A stretch of 64,000 bases of DNA. It comes from Malania oleifera (lineage: Eukaryota > Streptophyta > Magnoliopsida > Santalales > Ximeniaceae). Made by a program: the position numbers and the translations under genes. Below are positions 33,359-46,900 of the stretch, piece after piece; position 1 is the first letter of the stretch, and each line of letters opens with the position of its first letter. The notes under the pieces were generated by a model that had not been told where the DNA came from, did not search any database, and saw only the letters and a program-made list of their open reading frames with translations. Where the stretch lies: positions 28,883,032 to 28,947,031 of the forward strand of contig NC_080420.1 of NCBI RefSeq assembly GCF_029873635.1, written 5' to 3'.

Positions 33359-36300
33359 GTTAGGGGGAAGTTTTAGAAATTTTGATTTATTGTAAATTGC
33401 TGAATAGCCTCTCGTTCCTAACTCCTTTTTTCCTTTCTTCTTCTTGCATTACAGTGGACTAGCCATGGGCACCCCAGCCACCAAGTGTGTGTCATATGTC
33501 TTCGTTTAACATAACTAATTAATTTTTTATATTTTTGAATTTTATGTTTTTTTAATATAATTAAATATAGATTTTTTTAATCTCTGTATATAACATTTAC
33601 CTTCTGTCCCCCCCTACGAGTCATTCTAAGGAACTGGTTAATTATGGCAAATCAATATTAAATTTTTAATTAAAACTTAGAATTTGCATTGATATACTTT
33701 AGAATGTTCAAAAATATATACCAAAGAAATGGACATAAGAAGTTATGAATTGGTTATGTGATAGTTGTAAGTAGCAATAAGCCAATAAAGCACATAGTGT
33801 TTTTTTAAAGTGTCACTAGCTTTACCATTCAACCGATTTGTATACTGGAATATGTTAGGGAATATACAGTAGATACCAAAGTTGGAGAATCCCTTTTCCA
33901 TATATCACTTTCTGGCTGTGTTGCTGTGATGGAGTTGTAAGGAATTGGATTTTTTTTTTGAAAAAACAGGTTTGTTTGGGCATTTTTTGATTTCATTTTT
34001 TAGCGACATGATTCTCTGCTGCTAAGTTGCATACTTGCATGCAATAAGGAGTGGGAAATGATGCGTAATTAGATATCTTGTAGGAAGACAAAATGATGAT
34101 CCCTGCTTTGAAATGTTTGGAAACTTTATATATGCTATTAAATGCATTTTAGAGTGGTTCTAGTAAATTTATGTTGCATGAAAGCATTGTTGCCCAGCAT
34201 GAAATGTGTGGTTTGTTATTTCTTACTGAATCAAAAAAAAATTTATAGATCTTTTTATGAGTTTAGCATGATTGTCTATTTTATTATTATTTTCCCCCCT
34301 TGTTGGTCCTGTTTGAGAACCTTGTCCTTTTTCCTTGGTCATGGGAATTGATGCTTGCAATTTGTGTGGTTTAGTCATAGTTGTGAAAGGCTCAAGGTTG
34401 ACTAAGTCACAGAAGTCGTTTGGAGCTTAGGCACATAGCACATGGCGAGGTGCAGGCCTAAAAAAAATAAGGTGCACATTGTATACATTATGCGGGTATT
34501 CTAAGTACTTTGTGCATAACATTTGCATAAATGGAATACTTTTTGCAATTGTGCCATATACAAAGGTTTAAATCAACATATTGCCTTATACAAAGGGTTA
34601 AATTAACATATTTTGTAAAACATGCAACACAAGAACAAATACTATAACCCTGAGCATTATAGATGAAATTAATAACCTAGACATTCCGGATTTGTTGTCA
34701 GGAGAAATTCTAGATGTTTTAGATGTGTTCCTCCACTGCTAGTAGGGCACTCAAAGTAACAAGGATCGGATACTCTTGGCATAGGCTCATATTATGTATG
34801 TATGTATGTATTTTTTATGAACAAAGAATTGAATTAAAGAATGAAGGAAAAGTAACATCACTAGGAGAACAAGGTGCCCTCAAATAACAATAGGAAAACA
34901 ACAGAAAAGTGAAGAAAAATACAAAGCAACTCTAGTGAAGCAAAGTAATCCAATAGTCCAATTAGGTTTGCAAGACATGTAGAGAAACATTACTAAACAA
35001 ATTATGTGCTAAGAACCAAAGCCACACAAGAAATACCACTCTACTCTAGACCAAGTTATGAGACATGGCAAAATAATAGTATAGAAATCTTCCAAAGATG
35101 AGGAACTGATGTAGAACAAGTATGGAAATTTATATATATAGAGAAGAAGAAGAAGAAAAAGAAGAAGATGAAGAAGAGAAGCAGCAATGGGAATACAGAA
35201 CAGACAGAGAAGAACAGATCAGGAATACCAAACATACAGAGAAGAACAGAGAAAGGGAAGGAACAAAACAGAGGTAAGAAACAGAATTAGAAGTGAGATA
35301 AGAGAAGGAGGAAGAAGAAGGAAGAAGAACAGCAGAACCTGTGGGGGAGAGGGAGGGGGGAACTGCAGTCTGTTTCAAGCAACTGTACAATAACTTGCAT
35401 GTTCAGCAGTTATACCCACTACTAACTAAACACATATTTACATTAAAGTCTTAATAAAACGAAAAATTACAAAATAGCCCTAAAGTACTTAAAGGCCATA
35501 CCTAGTGCACAAGGCTCCCACATTGAGTGGGGTCTGGGAGAGGTGGATGTCGGCACGTCTTACCCCCATTTTTGGAGAGGCTGCTCCCAAGTCTTGAACC
35601 CAAGACCACCCGTACCGAGGTGGAGGCACTTGCCATTGCACCAAGGCACGGCCTCTCCCTAAAGTACTTAAATACACAAAATAAACTTAAATGGACTAAA
35701 CTTCTAAAATAACAAGAATTTTTCAAAACTAAAATATAAAAACCTAGATACAATATGAACATCTATAATTCTCCATTAGGGACACACCTATTCTTGCCAA
35801 GAATACTAAACAAATGATTCCAAAGAAAATCCAAGCAGAAGGGCAATATAAGAACAAATGAGAGCAAGTCTCCCCATTCAAAGAAGAAGAATAAGAAGAA
35901 GAACAAATGTGAGCAAGTCTCCCCATTCATAAAGTAGAGGTGACAAACATTTGGAAATGAGGTCTTATTAGTTCTCTCAATTCGTAAAGAAAATTATCAT
36001 CATGGATTTTTCTAAGGATTGTTGTCCATGTAAAAGCCTTTATCTTTATAGCGAATTTAGCTTTCCAAATAAATGAATAAGGTAAAAGGAGGGATTAACG
36101 GTAGGAGCATGAATCAAATAATCAAAAAAAAGTCTTGGAAGAAGAATACAAAGAAGTTCTATCACTGTGTAATGAATATGAAAAAAATTAAGCACAATTA
36201 TCAGAGGGGCAACATCGTCCCTCGATCTTTCATTGAGGTTCCTTATAGAATGAAAATCCAAAGTTTACCGCCCTCATTTAAGAGAAGAAAATCAGAAATA

Positions 36301-36532
36301 AGAGAACCGTAAAGAGTAGGTAATCGAGAAAGACGAGGGTACATACCATCCAAAAGAGGCTTCTCAATCCAATCATTTTGCCCAAAGATAAATTTTCGCC
36401 CCATTATGAACTTCTTGTCAAATATTGGGGAAAAATATTAGAAATTTGTGAGACAAATTTTCCAAGCACTCGATCAAGTGATGTTACTCGTAGTTACCTG
36501 GGTTGCTGCTCCCCCCCCCCCCGACCAAAAAA

Positions 36533-36572
<40 letters not shown>

Positions 36573-37868
36573 CTGTGATCCGGATTGTACGCACTAATTC
36601 GAGAGTCAATGGAGTTCCGGATCGCTAGGGAAGGGTGCCTGATATTTGTGAGAGAAGAACTCTGCAAAGCATGCAATGGTGTGAGGGCTGTGAAGCCTGT
36701 GATGATGGTGAGAGAAGAGGGCCTTGAAGCATGCAATGGCTGAAGAGGGCTTCCTGCTGCTGGGTGAGACTCTGACGAGGGTTTCCCGTGAGACTCCACA
36801 CTGGTTCCGTGCTGCTAGGTGGAGTCACTCCGAGAGCTGTTTTGAGTGACCAGGAGGCTTACCCCCACCCCCATTAATTTACTGTATTGTTGTTATTTAT
36901 AATTCATATTTGTGAGAGAAGAACCCTGCAAAGCATGCAATGGTGTGATGTGAGGGCTGTGAAGCCTGTGACAATGGTGAGAGAAGCGGGCTTTGTAATG
37001 TGTGGCAGTTGAAGAGGGCTTCCTGCTGCTGGGCGAGACTCCGGTGAGGGTATCTTATGTGACTGCACGCTGGTTTCCTGCTGCTAGGCGGAGTAACTCA
37101 GCTAGCTGTTTGAGTGACCAGGAAGCTTAGCCCCCACCCCCATTAATTTACTATTTGATTGTTGTTGTTTATAATTCATATAATTTAATTAAGAATAATG
37201 GGATGTTTCTCTATATTCTATATTGTATCCTAAGTAAATGGTTTGAAACTTACTGCGACATAGCATATCTACTAATTGAACCGAGTAAGTGGTTGAAGTA
37301 TACCACGACCCAAAATTCTGTATCGACCAAGCCTACCCGAAGAACCGTGTACTTCTTAAGTAGAGTCCCCATTCCAAGTAACTAAGGCTAGGTTTTTTGT
37401 GCCCCACCATTCAGTTCACATTTACTACAAGTTACCCTATGCCAATGAGACTTGGGAGAAGCGCCATAACCACTTTCATACCATGGAAATGTTTTTGGAT
37501 GCCAGATTACTTAGACCCAAACCTCCCTCCCTTGTAGACTCATATTCTGCTACCCTACAAGGAATGAGGGTGAATACGACTGGCTGAGGTTAAAAACACT
37601 CCTTTCCGCACATCCAATATAAACTTGTATGCTTATTCTCATAGACGACAGATCTAAGTGAAATAAAGATAATCCACGCCATTAGAAAGATGATGGTCAT
37701 CTTATTGCTCATTATTAATTAGACTAAAACACCTCAAAATCATTTTCTTTAGTCTCTGCTAAATCAGGTAACCAGTCTCAACTTCCTCATCTATGGTTGG
37801 AATTGAAGATGTGTATAGTGGAAAAAGAAGAAAATGAAAATAAGGAGGAAATGGCTATGGTTTGTGAA

Positions 37869-37902
<34 letters not shown>

Positions 37903-40900
37903 GAGAGAGAAGAGAGAACATTAACGTGGGATTGAGGCCGCAGCTGTCTTTGGGGTCGAGGGCAAGGGTCAATGATGAGTTGGAGAGAGAGCAGAAGGAC
38001 GGGAGGGAAGGAAGCTTTATGAGGCTTCTCTCTATCAATTTTTTTTTAGTTGTTTTTTTATATTTCTGTTTTCCCTCTAGGGTTTTTAGGCAATGCTGCA
38101 ATGGGCTGAGTTTTCTGCAAGTTAGAAGGCCTAGATGCATGATAAATGAAGCCCTAACAACAATGAAGCTTGAGGCAAGTGAATAAACAAGCAATCAATA
38201 ATACATAACAAACAGGCTGGCATTTAAAAGGTTTGCCCCAGTAGGGTCTTTGTGCCTGGTGTGCATTGGGCCTAGGTTGCCTAATTGGAAGTGTGTTACA
38301 TGGTCCTAGGTGAAGCCCAACAGTTCGGCCATACTGCACTTTGTGCCTTTTTGTGCTTAAGCTTGCCTCTAGCAAATCAGTGTTACTTAGTTGTTTGCCC
38401 AAGTCTTTAATGATCTTTATTTGTAGGTCGGATTATGGCTTAAGTTATTTGTTGTTTAGTCCCATGGTTTGACTAGTTTGTAGCATTGCACAAGGGATTT
38501 TATGGTGGTTGTTTTAATGCTGGGAATTTTTCTAATGTGATTTTAAAGTTTGATATTGAAGTTTTAATTCTAATTTTCTTGATGAATGACGACTTCAATT
38601 TTACATGTTTTGTAGTGTTTACTATGCCTAAAGTCATAACTTAATGGTAGTTTCACCAGTTGGTCAACAAGGTTTAAAGAATACTCACTCTTATCTTAAA
38701 CCTTGTTGTGCATTATGATAAAAGATTAACATTTTAGTAATTACTTGATTTTCCAATTACTTTTTGTCGTCATTTACTAGTTTGTGTTGCTGAATGTGGA
38801 TCACGAGTTTCTCCCTAGCTTATCATGCTTGCATGATATTGATATCATTTTTACATGATATTAAGAAATAAGGACATTTCCAAACCTGATAGATCTTCAA
38901 ATTAGAGTTCTGTTGAAATTTTTTTTGCTTAGAAAATTTTGATACAGAGATAGTTGTTGGTATTTTGTCAAATATTTTATGAGCATGATGGCAACAGGAG
39001 GGACAATTAATGCCGTGGTGGCTTGACAACATGTGAATCCTTTTAGGAGTAACTTACGGATTCAAAACTTGTTGGTTTTATCCTTCTTAGGCACTAGCAT
39101 AAAATTTTCAACTTTTGGATTCCTGGTTAATAAAATATATATATATTTTTTTGTGCAGCTTTATGATTACCAGTATAATATGGGCCTTCTCCTGATTGAG
39201 AAGAAGGAGTGGACTTCAAAGTTTGAAGAACTCAGGCAGTCGCTTTTGGAAGCAGAAGAGATGCTTAAACGCGAGCAGTCAGCTCATTTGTTTGCTATAT
39301 CTGAAGTTGAGAAGCGAGAGGAGAATCTGATGAAGGCCTTGGGCGTTGAAAAGCAGTGTGTGGCAGATGTATGCTACTTTTTGTGGTTTGGCCTTTTTAT
39401 ATATAGGTTATCTATGATTGGTTATATTGTGGATTTTGTGATTTGTCTTTGTGTCTCATCTTAATATTATGATGCACATGAACTTTGGATCATTTTGAAT
39501 CACATTTAAACTACCACATTTTGTTCCTCCATTGTACATAAGCTTGTGGACCTGGACCCTTGTTTTTTTGTTTTTTTTCAGCATCATCTTATATATTGGA
39601 CGAGTCACCATTCTGATGCAGGACTGATGTTAGAGAATATACATATAGATAGAATTTGTGAGAATTAGAAGAAGAAGAGGGAGAAGAAGAAGAAGATAGG
39701 GAGGAGAGAAGAAGGAGAAGAAGAGAAGCAGCAGCAGCAGTGGGAAGAACAGAACAGAAGAGAGGTGAGAGACAGAATCAGAAGAGAGGAGAAGAAGAAG
39801 AAGAAGAAGAGTGAGGGAGAATGGGTGGACTGAAATGGAAGACTGGAGATCGTGGTTGGGCTTTGATACCAAATGATGCAGAGGCGGCATCAAGGTTCTG
39901 CAACCATGGGACAGATTAGAAGAAGTAGAAGAGATGAAGGAAAAGGGAGGGAGGAGAGAGGAGATACCAGGGGGAACTCACGTTCAATTAACAATTCACA
40001 TTCATCAATAACTGCCTAGAGCATGGCTTTCATGCACTATTTATAAGAAAGCCTCTTTACATGAAATTACACTTTAACCACTAAAACAACATTACATTAA
40101 AAATATGCCCCTACTTTACACAAATATTACAAACAACCCTCAAATACACATAATCCTATACTAATTAATACTGAACCCTGATACTAAACTGCTAACTGCA
40201 CATAATAAACTACTAACTAAACCCCACAATTCCTTACCCAACTATTAATTATTTTCTGGCAAGGATCTTTCTAAGGTCTTACTTCTTGTCCTACATCACA
40301 TTCTTTCTTGCCGGTAGTTTTTAAGAAGTCTACAAGACACATGGGGTAGAGTTCTCAATCTCCTTCAAATTTTGAAATGTACACCTACCTTGAAGTGTTG
40401 ACATGCAAAATTTGTGTACATGTCAATTATTATTGAAGTTAATGTGGGATGGGAAGTAGTTCTCTTTTTTTTTTTTTGGGGGGGGGGGTGTGTGGAATTG
40501 AAATTTATATACCTTTTGTGTTTGATTCCTGCTATTGCATGTAAAGGGTATGGTTGTTTCTCATTGACTGGTGTGTAAAGTAGTTGGAGGCTCGTCCTAT
40601 GTAATCTTTCTATACTTTGGAGTACTGCTTGCCCCCCTCTACTGTATCTGCTTTCTTTCTCGTAGATTTTTCTTTTTTGCACCAAAAAAAAAATCCACGA
40701 AAAGCTTAAGCAGTCTCTTGATATTTACACATTTTCTGTCATACATTTAATTTTTATAGTTAATTCCAAGTTTATATTCTGTTTCCCTCTTAGAATAATA
40801 ATCTCTTGAACTAAACAGTACTAAACATATATATATATATATATATATATTTTAGGTACAAATGCTAGTTACAGTTTTTTTTGTCTCTTGCGCATAAATA

Positions 40901-43900
40901 CATTTGGTCTTCCTAGAAAGGTGTTACTTGTGCTGCATGCGATTTTTCTTATCTTTAATTTTTTTGGAAGGAATGAATTAGAAGCATCAATGCGCATATT
41001 GTATGACAAGCAAATTCCATGTAATTTTTAAAAAAAATTTTTAATTTCAAAAATAGTAATTAGTGCTGCTTGTAATGCATAATGTTTATTCAACCTGTTT
41101 GTCTGGCGTAAATTGTTTGTGTAGAATTATACAAAGTCTATTTGCCTTTACTGAAATTGTAAAAAGAATTATGTTATCCATTGTGCACATATTCAAATTA
41201 ATGTATTTCTTGACTGTGGCCTTTAGGATATCAACTTCATTTGCGACGTAGTTGGGTCCAAGTAGTGTTCTTTTATTTTTCAATATTCTTGGGCTCCTGA
41301 GTTTTCAGGCATAGCCAGAGTTTTTTCGACTTCCTCTTGCCTTTTATTTTTTTTGAATGCATTGATTTTGACCTTCAAAAGTTGTATGGTGTCTCACAAG
41401 CCATTATATTTGCCTCGTCCCAATTCAAAAAACCGGAACTTATTTAACTATTTCAAGTTATTTTTTGGTATTCAGCAGGCTTCCAAACATCCATTTTGGT
41501 TTTACAGCTACTCCACAGTTCGTTCATGCATTCATCGTCATTACATGACACATATTTCCTTTTGCACAAGAAAATATAATATGTTCACGAACATACTCAA
41601 ATTATTTGCAGAAATTCAATCTCAAACATGACAATGCAAGAAGCTTTTGCAGCAATATGGATATTGAGGTTTGAAAATATCATCCGCATTGTGTTTTTTT
41701 TGGTTGAATATGAGGCAAAAAGCCTTGCTAAAATAATAAAAAATATCCCCCCCCCCCTTCCAGACACAGTTTTACGTTCTTCAGTTTCAGGATTAAATGC
41801 ATGAATGGGAAGTGTTGGGATTGGATGTGGATTATGTGTAGGCAATTGCACAGATGAGGTTCTAGGCTCAGCATTCAGTGCAATAATGATCTATGCACTC
41901 TTGTAAGCTCTTAATAGTAAATAAAATATAATTTTCTTGTTATATTCAAATAATGGGACATTTGATAGATATACATTGTTTACCATGATTGTTTTTTTTT
42001 TTTTTAAGTCATATACTAAAACTAGTTTAAAAGCTATTTTTAAAAAAAATACCTGTACTGTAAGAAAGAAACATTTTTTGATAAATTTACCAAAAAATGC
42101 CCATGATCCTTATGCCAAATATTGAAATATACAATATTGATGTTATAACTTCTCTACTTTCTTGTGAACACTCCCCACTGTCCATAAATTGTGTGAACTC
42201 CTACAATTTTTGTATATAGGGTTAGATTCAAATAACTTACAATTTAATTGCATCCACACGGGGTGAAAAATATCAGATTTTCTATTTGTTAAGATTTGAA
42301 TTTTTATATGTTATTGTTATGCACTATTTAATGCTTGACCTCAAAACTACATTGCCTTTTGCACTTTTACTGTCTTATAATCTATTTTTTTTAGATTTAT
42401 GATGTGTAACTTGTTGGATGATAATTGGAACTTTTCTCCCATGATAAATTGAGTTCATATTTATCATGATGGAATTTTGATATTTTCATTTAATAATTAC
42501 AAGTTTTTGAAGACAAAAATAATGCAATGAGTCAGCCCCTTCAATTTCGAGACAAAACAAAGCTTGCTTTCCCCTTGAAATGAAGGCTAGACCACCATTG
42601 TTTAACCTGACCGCCACAACCATCATGCTTGCGCCACATGTTCTCAAAATGGAAAGGAGTTAGCCTCCTCTTAACCCCTCTTGTGAGGAGGATGGGGAAG
42701 TGACCTGACATGGGCCTCGGTAGTAGATTTTGAGTAACCTTAAGGAAATGTTCTTCAAATTTGTGTAGATTAAGAACCTATCAGTCCTTGACTAAGAGGG
42801 AGTCTCCCTGGAGTTGGACCAAGTGAAAGAGCTATCTAGAGTGGAAGATCAACGAGGGCATTCTCCATGGTCTCTTCTATGACCAGGCAGCGATGGGTTA
42901 CTGCTAGAAGAATGAAAAAGAGTTATGGGCCTGTAAAGGCATCTGTTCTAGTAAGGGTGGAGGAAAACTTTGTAGGTCATTCTCCTAGCCATTTTTTGGG
43001 TTTGTGTGGAGAAAGAAATAAAATAGATTTTGAAGGATTGGTGACACCATCACATGTTAGTAAAGACTGGTCCTTTTGTTGCATTTTCTTGGGTCATGCT
43101 GTCCCGATGAATCAGTGTTGACGACAGCATTATTGCTGACCAAAGAATTTTTAGGGCAATGTCACTGTGGTAGTTGGATGAGCAGTGTCACTGACAAGGT
43201 TTGCATCCCAAGTTGGCAGGGGTTGTTGTTCCTTGTTTCCTGCTGATTAATCCTCATTGTGATTCTCATCAACTTCTTTTTTCTCATTGATTGTTAATTT
43301 ATATTTGAAAATGAGTTTGTAGATGCTTCTTTGAGGGGTGTTAACCCTTGTGTTGGTATTCTACCTATTCCTGTTGGATTCTATGAAGTGGTTTCATCTC
43401 ATTGCTGTGGGAATTTGGGTTGAAAGGAAAATGCCATGCATGTTGACCATCTGTGGATACGAGGTATAGAGGGATCCACAGGTTTTACTAGATAGTTTGG
43501 GTCTTAGATTGGTCAGTCCTACTAGGCAAGAGTTGGGAGTGGATATTTCTAGTAGGTTGAAGGAAGGAAAAGAAGTGGAGAGAGAATTGTAGAATTTGAG
43601 TTAGTTTGATTGACTATGGGAATAAAAGGGGAATAGGTAAGGGGGTATCGATGAACATTTTGAGTTGGAATGTTAAGGGTCGTGGTGATATTGGGAAACC
43701 CTGCAAGAGTTGGTGAGTTATTTGAAAGGCTTCTCTTAATTTGGTCACAATTCAAGAAGTTGAGTTGGAGATGATGGATGGTATTTTGGTCAGTTGTATC
43801 TGGGAAATTCAAGGATTGGGAGGTTTTGTCATCTAGTGACTTTGGTTATGTTCACTAGTTTTTTGCGTAAGAAGCTAGGAGTGTCTAGGATCACTTTTAA

Positions 43901-46900
43901 AAAGGGTTTTGATGGTTCTATTCAGAGTGAAATATCTCGTGTTGGATAATGCTTGGTTTGCTTGGATTATGCGGGTTTGTGGCAACTGTAATGGTGAGCG
44001 GTTCATGGAGAGGTTGTGTTGTGAAGGATGGCGAGTGTGTTTTGTTTTTTTTAAACAAAACTAAGTGTATTAAATAGGACCTTAATGTGTCAAGAAAGGG
44101 ATTATTTAGGGACGCGCCTTAATGAAAATGGTATTTTGCTGGATATTAGAGTTCTTGAATAAGTTGGAGAAGAAGGGCTTTTTGTTGGATGACTTGGCAA
44201 TTAGGAGGATTAGGTTGTTAAATTAATTTGATGAGATCCTATTGAAGGATGAAATTAGTTGGAGGCAAGTGTCAAATTAAAACGGGTGTGAGAGGGAGAT
44301 TGTAATAATAAATTTTTTGATGAGATTACTCATTTTTATTAGTTCTATTATGAGAAGGATGAAGATTGAGCTATGATAGGGTCTTGCTTGGTCTCTTATT
44401 TCAGTGGGTAAGGCTAAGTGGCTAGATAGACCTTTCGAGGAGGTGGAGGATTGGAGAGCAGTGTTTTAGATGGAGAAGGAAAAATCTCTGAGTCATTAAG
44501 GCTTTGCTATGGGTTTTCCTCAAAGTGCTTTGGGATGCTATGACAAATGATATTTTAGATTATGAGAGAGTTCTTTGTTATTGGAGTATTGTATTGGAGT
44601 GTCAATTCTATCTTCATTGCATTGGTGCTTAAGAAAGATAGAGTTAAGATGGAAACTTTCCGCCCATTATTTTGGTTAGGGTTGCAAACAAGCTGAGCCC
44701 AGTTTGGCTCAGCTTGAATCGAGCTTAAAAGGCACTACACAAGCTTGGCTCATTTAACATCTATATGTCTTGAGCTTGACTTAACTGGAGCTTGTTTCAT
44801 AATTCTTATTATTAAATGAGCCGAGTTTGAGTATAGCTCGAAAAGAACTAGTACTTGAGCTTGAGCTCAGCTCATTTCAAGTCCCTAAAAAATGTATTTG
44901 ACAGAAATTAAGTTTTGAAGTATGAAAATTAAATTTGTAAAATGATGTCAATTAAATGATTTCTAAGCTGTTTTTTAAAAAAAAAAAAAAATTAAAAAAA
45001 GCAGATTTACGAATATTTTTGTGAGCTTATTTAATGAGTTATGAGCCTACCATTAAGCTATTAATGAGCCAGCTCGCAGCCTAGGGGTCAGGCATGATTA
45101 AGCTCGAGTTTGGCTTGTTTAGCTAGAAAGCTTCAATGTAGGGTCGAGCTTGGCTCATTTATGTTAATAAACGAGTTTGAAGGGGCCATTATTGACCTAA
45201 GCACCAAGTAGCTCGTGAGTAGCTTGGCTCATTTGCAGTCCTAATTTTGGTGATGACTGCATGAAAGATTTTAATGAAGGTGTTGGTTAATAGATTAATT
45301 GGGCTTTTAGGATATATAATTACCTGTTCTTGGAGTGCCTTTATTTAGTGTCGTAGATGCTGCCTTAGTGGCCAATGAGGTTGGGGTTGTGGATGTTGTT
45401 AGGAGACCTCTTTGGAATGGGATGATTTTAAAGTTTGGTTTTAAGAAGGCATATGATTGGGTTTGTTGATATGGTGTCAGAGATGTGGAGGAGTGTGGGT
45501 GTAGGTGGAGAAAGTGGATTTAGTGTCTTTCCTTGGTTGCTTTAGCAGTTATAGTTAATGGCAAGCCTAAAGCAATACTTGAGCAATGTTTGTATACTAG
45601 TGAAGTCTGACTGGTTTGATGTGTCTAGTTCAACCACTAACTCATTATTGATTTCATAGTTCTATTTCACGTACAGTTATCTTAGATGTTTCTGCAAAAT
45701 AGAACAAACAAATTATTTAATATTATTTTTAACAATAAAATACACATGACATATTTAATGTATATTTTGAAAATATTTTTTGAACATATATTATATGTAA
45801 ACTTATCCAACTGAGCTAGATTTTTTTATTTGCCTAGCTTTTATTGGGTTAGCCAAGTTTAGACTATGTTGTAAACCTAACTGGCTGCTTGAATTCCCAG
45901 TTTGACTGGTACAACCAACTCTTTTGATTTGGTTCAACCATTTGTTAGAGCATTGAGAGGTGTTCATCAAGGCGACTTGTTAACTTTATTTCTTTTCATT
46001 AAGGTAGTTGATGTCTTGAGTGGGCTGATTAGTCATCGTGTGGATAGGGTGAGGTGGAGGTTATAAAGGTAGGATATGAGAATGTGGTAGTTTCCCAATT
46101 ATAGTTTGTGGATGATACAATTCTTTCTTTGTCAGATGATGTGAGGTGTTTTGCCAATAAGCTTTTACTCTTTTGTAGACTCTTTAGGAAGCTTCTGAGT
46201 TAAAGATTAATCTTGCTGAGAGTGGCTTTACACTGGGTTCATTAATTTAGAATAGGGGGTTTTGTATAGTCTGCAGATATGGTTGGGTGTGTTGTTTTTG
46301 TTTATAGGTGCCCTATTTCTTATCTAAGTGGTTTATTGAGTGGCATCTTTGGAGACTTTTTTTTGGGATAATCTTATCCAAGATTCTAATGGTGGTCAAT
46401 TCGTTTGAAGTTCTTCTATTATGAGAAGGCTGAGTCTCCCCCCAAAATTACAGGTTTTATTTTGTCTACAGTTCTTAATAGGATTAATACTAATGTTTTA
46501 ACTTCAGGTGAGAGGACCTTATAAAGCTTCATCTCCAAATGTGTGGTGTTTTTATTTGTTTTTTGTTTTGTTTTGTTTTTCCCAAAATGGCGACTTGAAT
46601 TCTCATTTGTTTTGCATTGTTCTTTCTATTGGAATATTTGAAGCAAGCTTTTTGTTAACTCTGGGGAGCATTTGGTGCGTACCTCCAGTGGAGAGGAGGA
46701 TTTTTCATCCTGGAGACTTGGACCAACCCGGAGGCCTTATGATACATTCATAAAAAGAAACAGATTTTTCTTTGATTTTTTTTTTCTTGGTTCTATTTTG
46801 ATTTTATTTCTTATTTTTTTGATTTGATTTTGGGAATAAGTATAGAAAATTAGGAAGTTCATATGTTAGAATGTAGGAAACTAATTTCTTATATTTAATT

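Larger units (their letters stand above)
33359..39158 (+). other. CRWN1 intron 1 (5.8 kb)
   Basis: Begins GTTAGG and ends GTGCAG. Apart from the repeats listed separately (SINE, microsatellite, 264-bp tandem duplication), it holds AT-rich DNA, a purine-rich GAAGAAG region at 35130-35340 and another at 37820-37915, and degenerate repeat-like sequence at 34375-34480. No gene is supported. Confidence 0.85.

Noticed and set aside
34375..34480. GGCTCAAGGTTGACTAAGTC...GCACATGGCGAGGTGCAGGCC as a MITE
   Set aside because: Looks like the start of a common plant repeat but no matching inverted end could be placed.
37797..38194. Overlapping 129- and 135-codon frames, Glu-rich and Ser-rich, in CRWN1 intron 1
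   Set aside because: Both come from a GAAGAAG repeat; no conserved sequence outside it and they lie within a spliced intron.
39630..39893. Leu-rich minus-strand frame resembling membrane segments
   Set aside because: Arises from GAAGAA-rich LTR sequence; not a protein.
42867..43121. 84-codon frame in CRWN1 intron 2 as a LINE ORF1 fragment
   Set aside because: Position fits an ORF1 upstream of the LINE relic but no ORF1 motif is visible, so it was not annotated.
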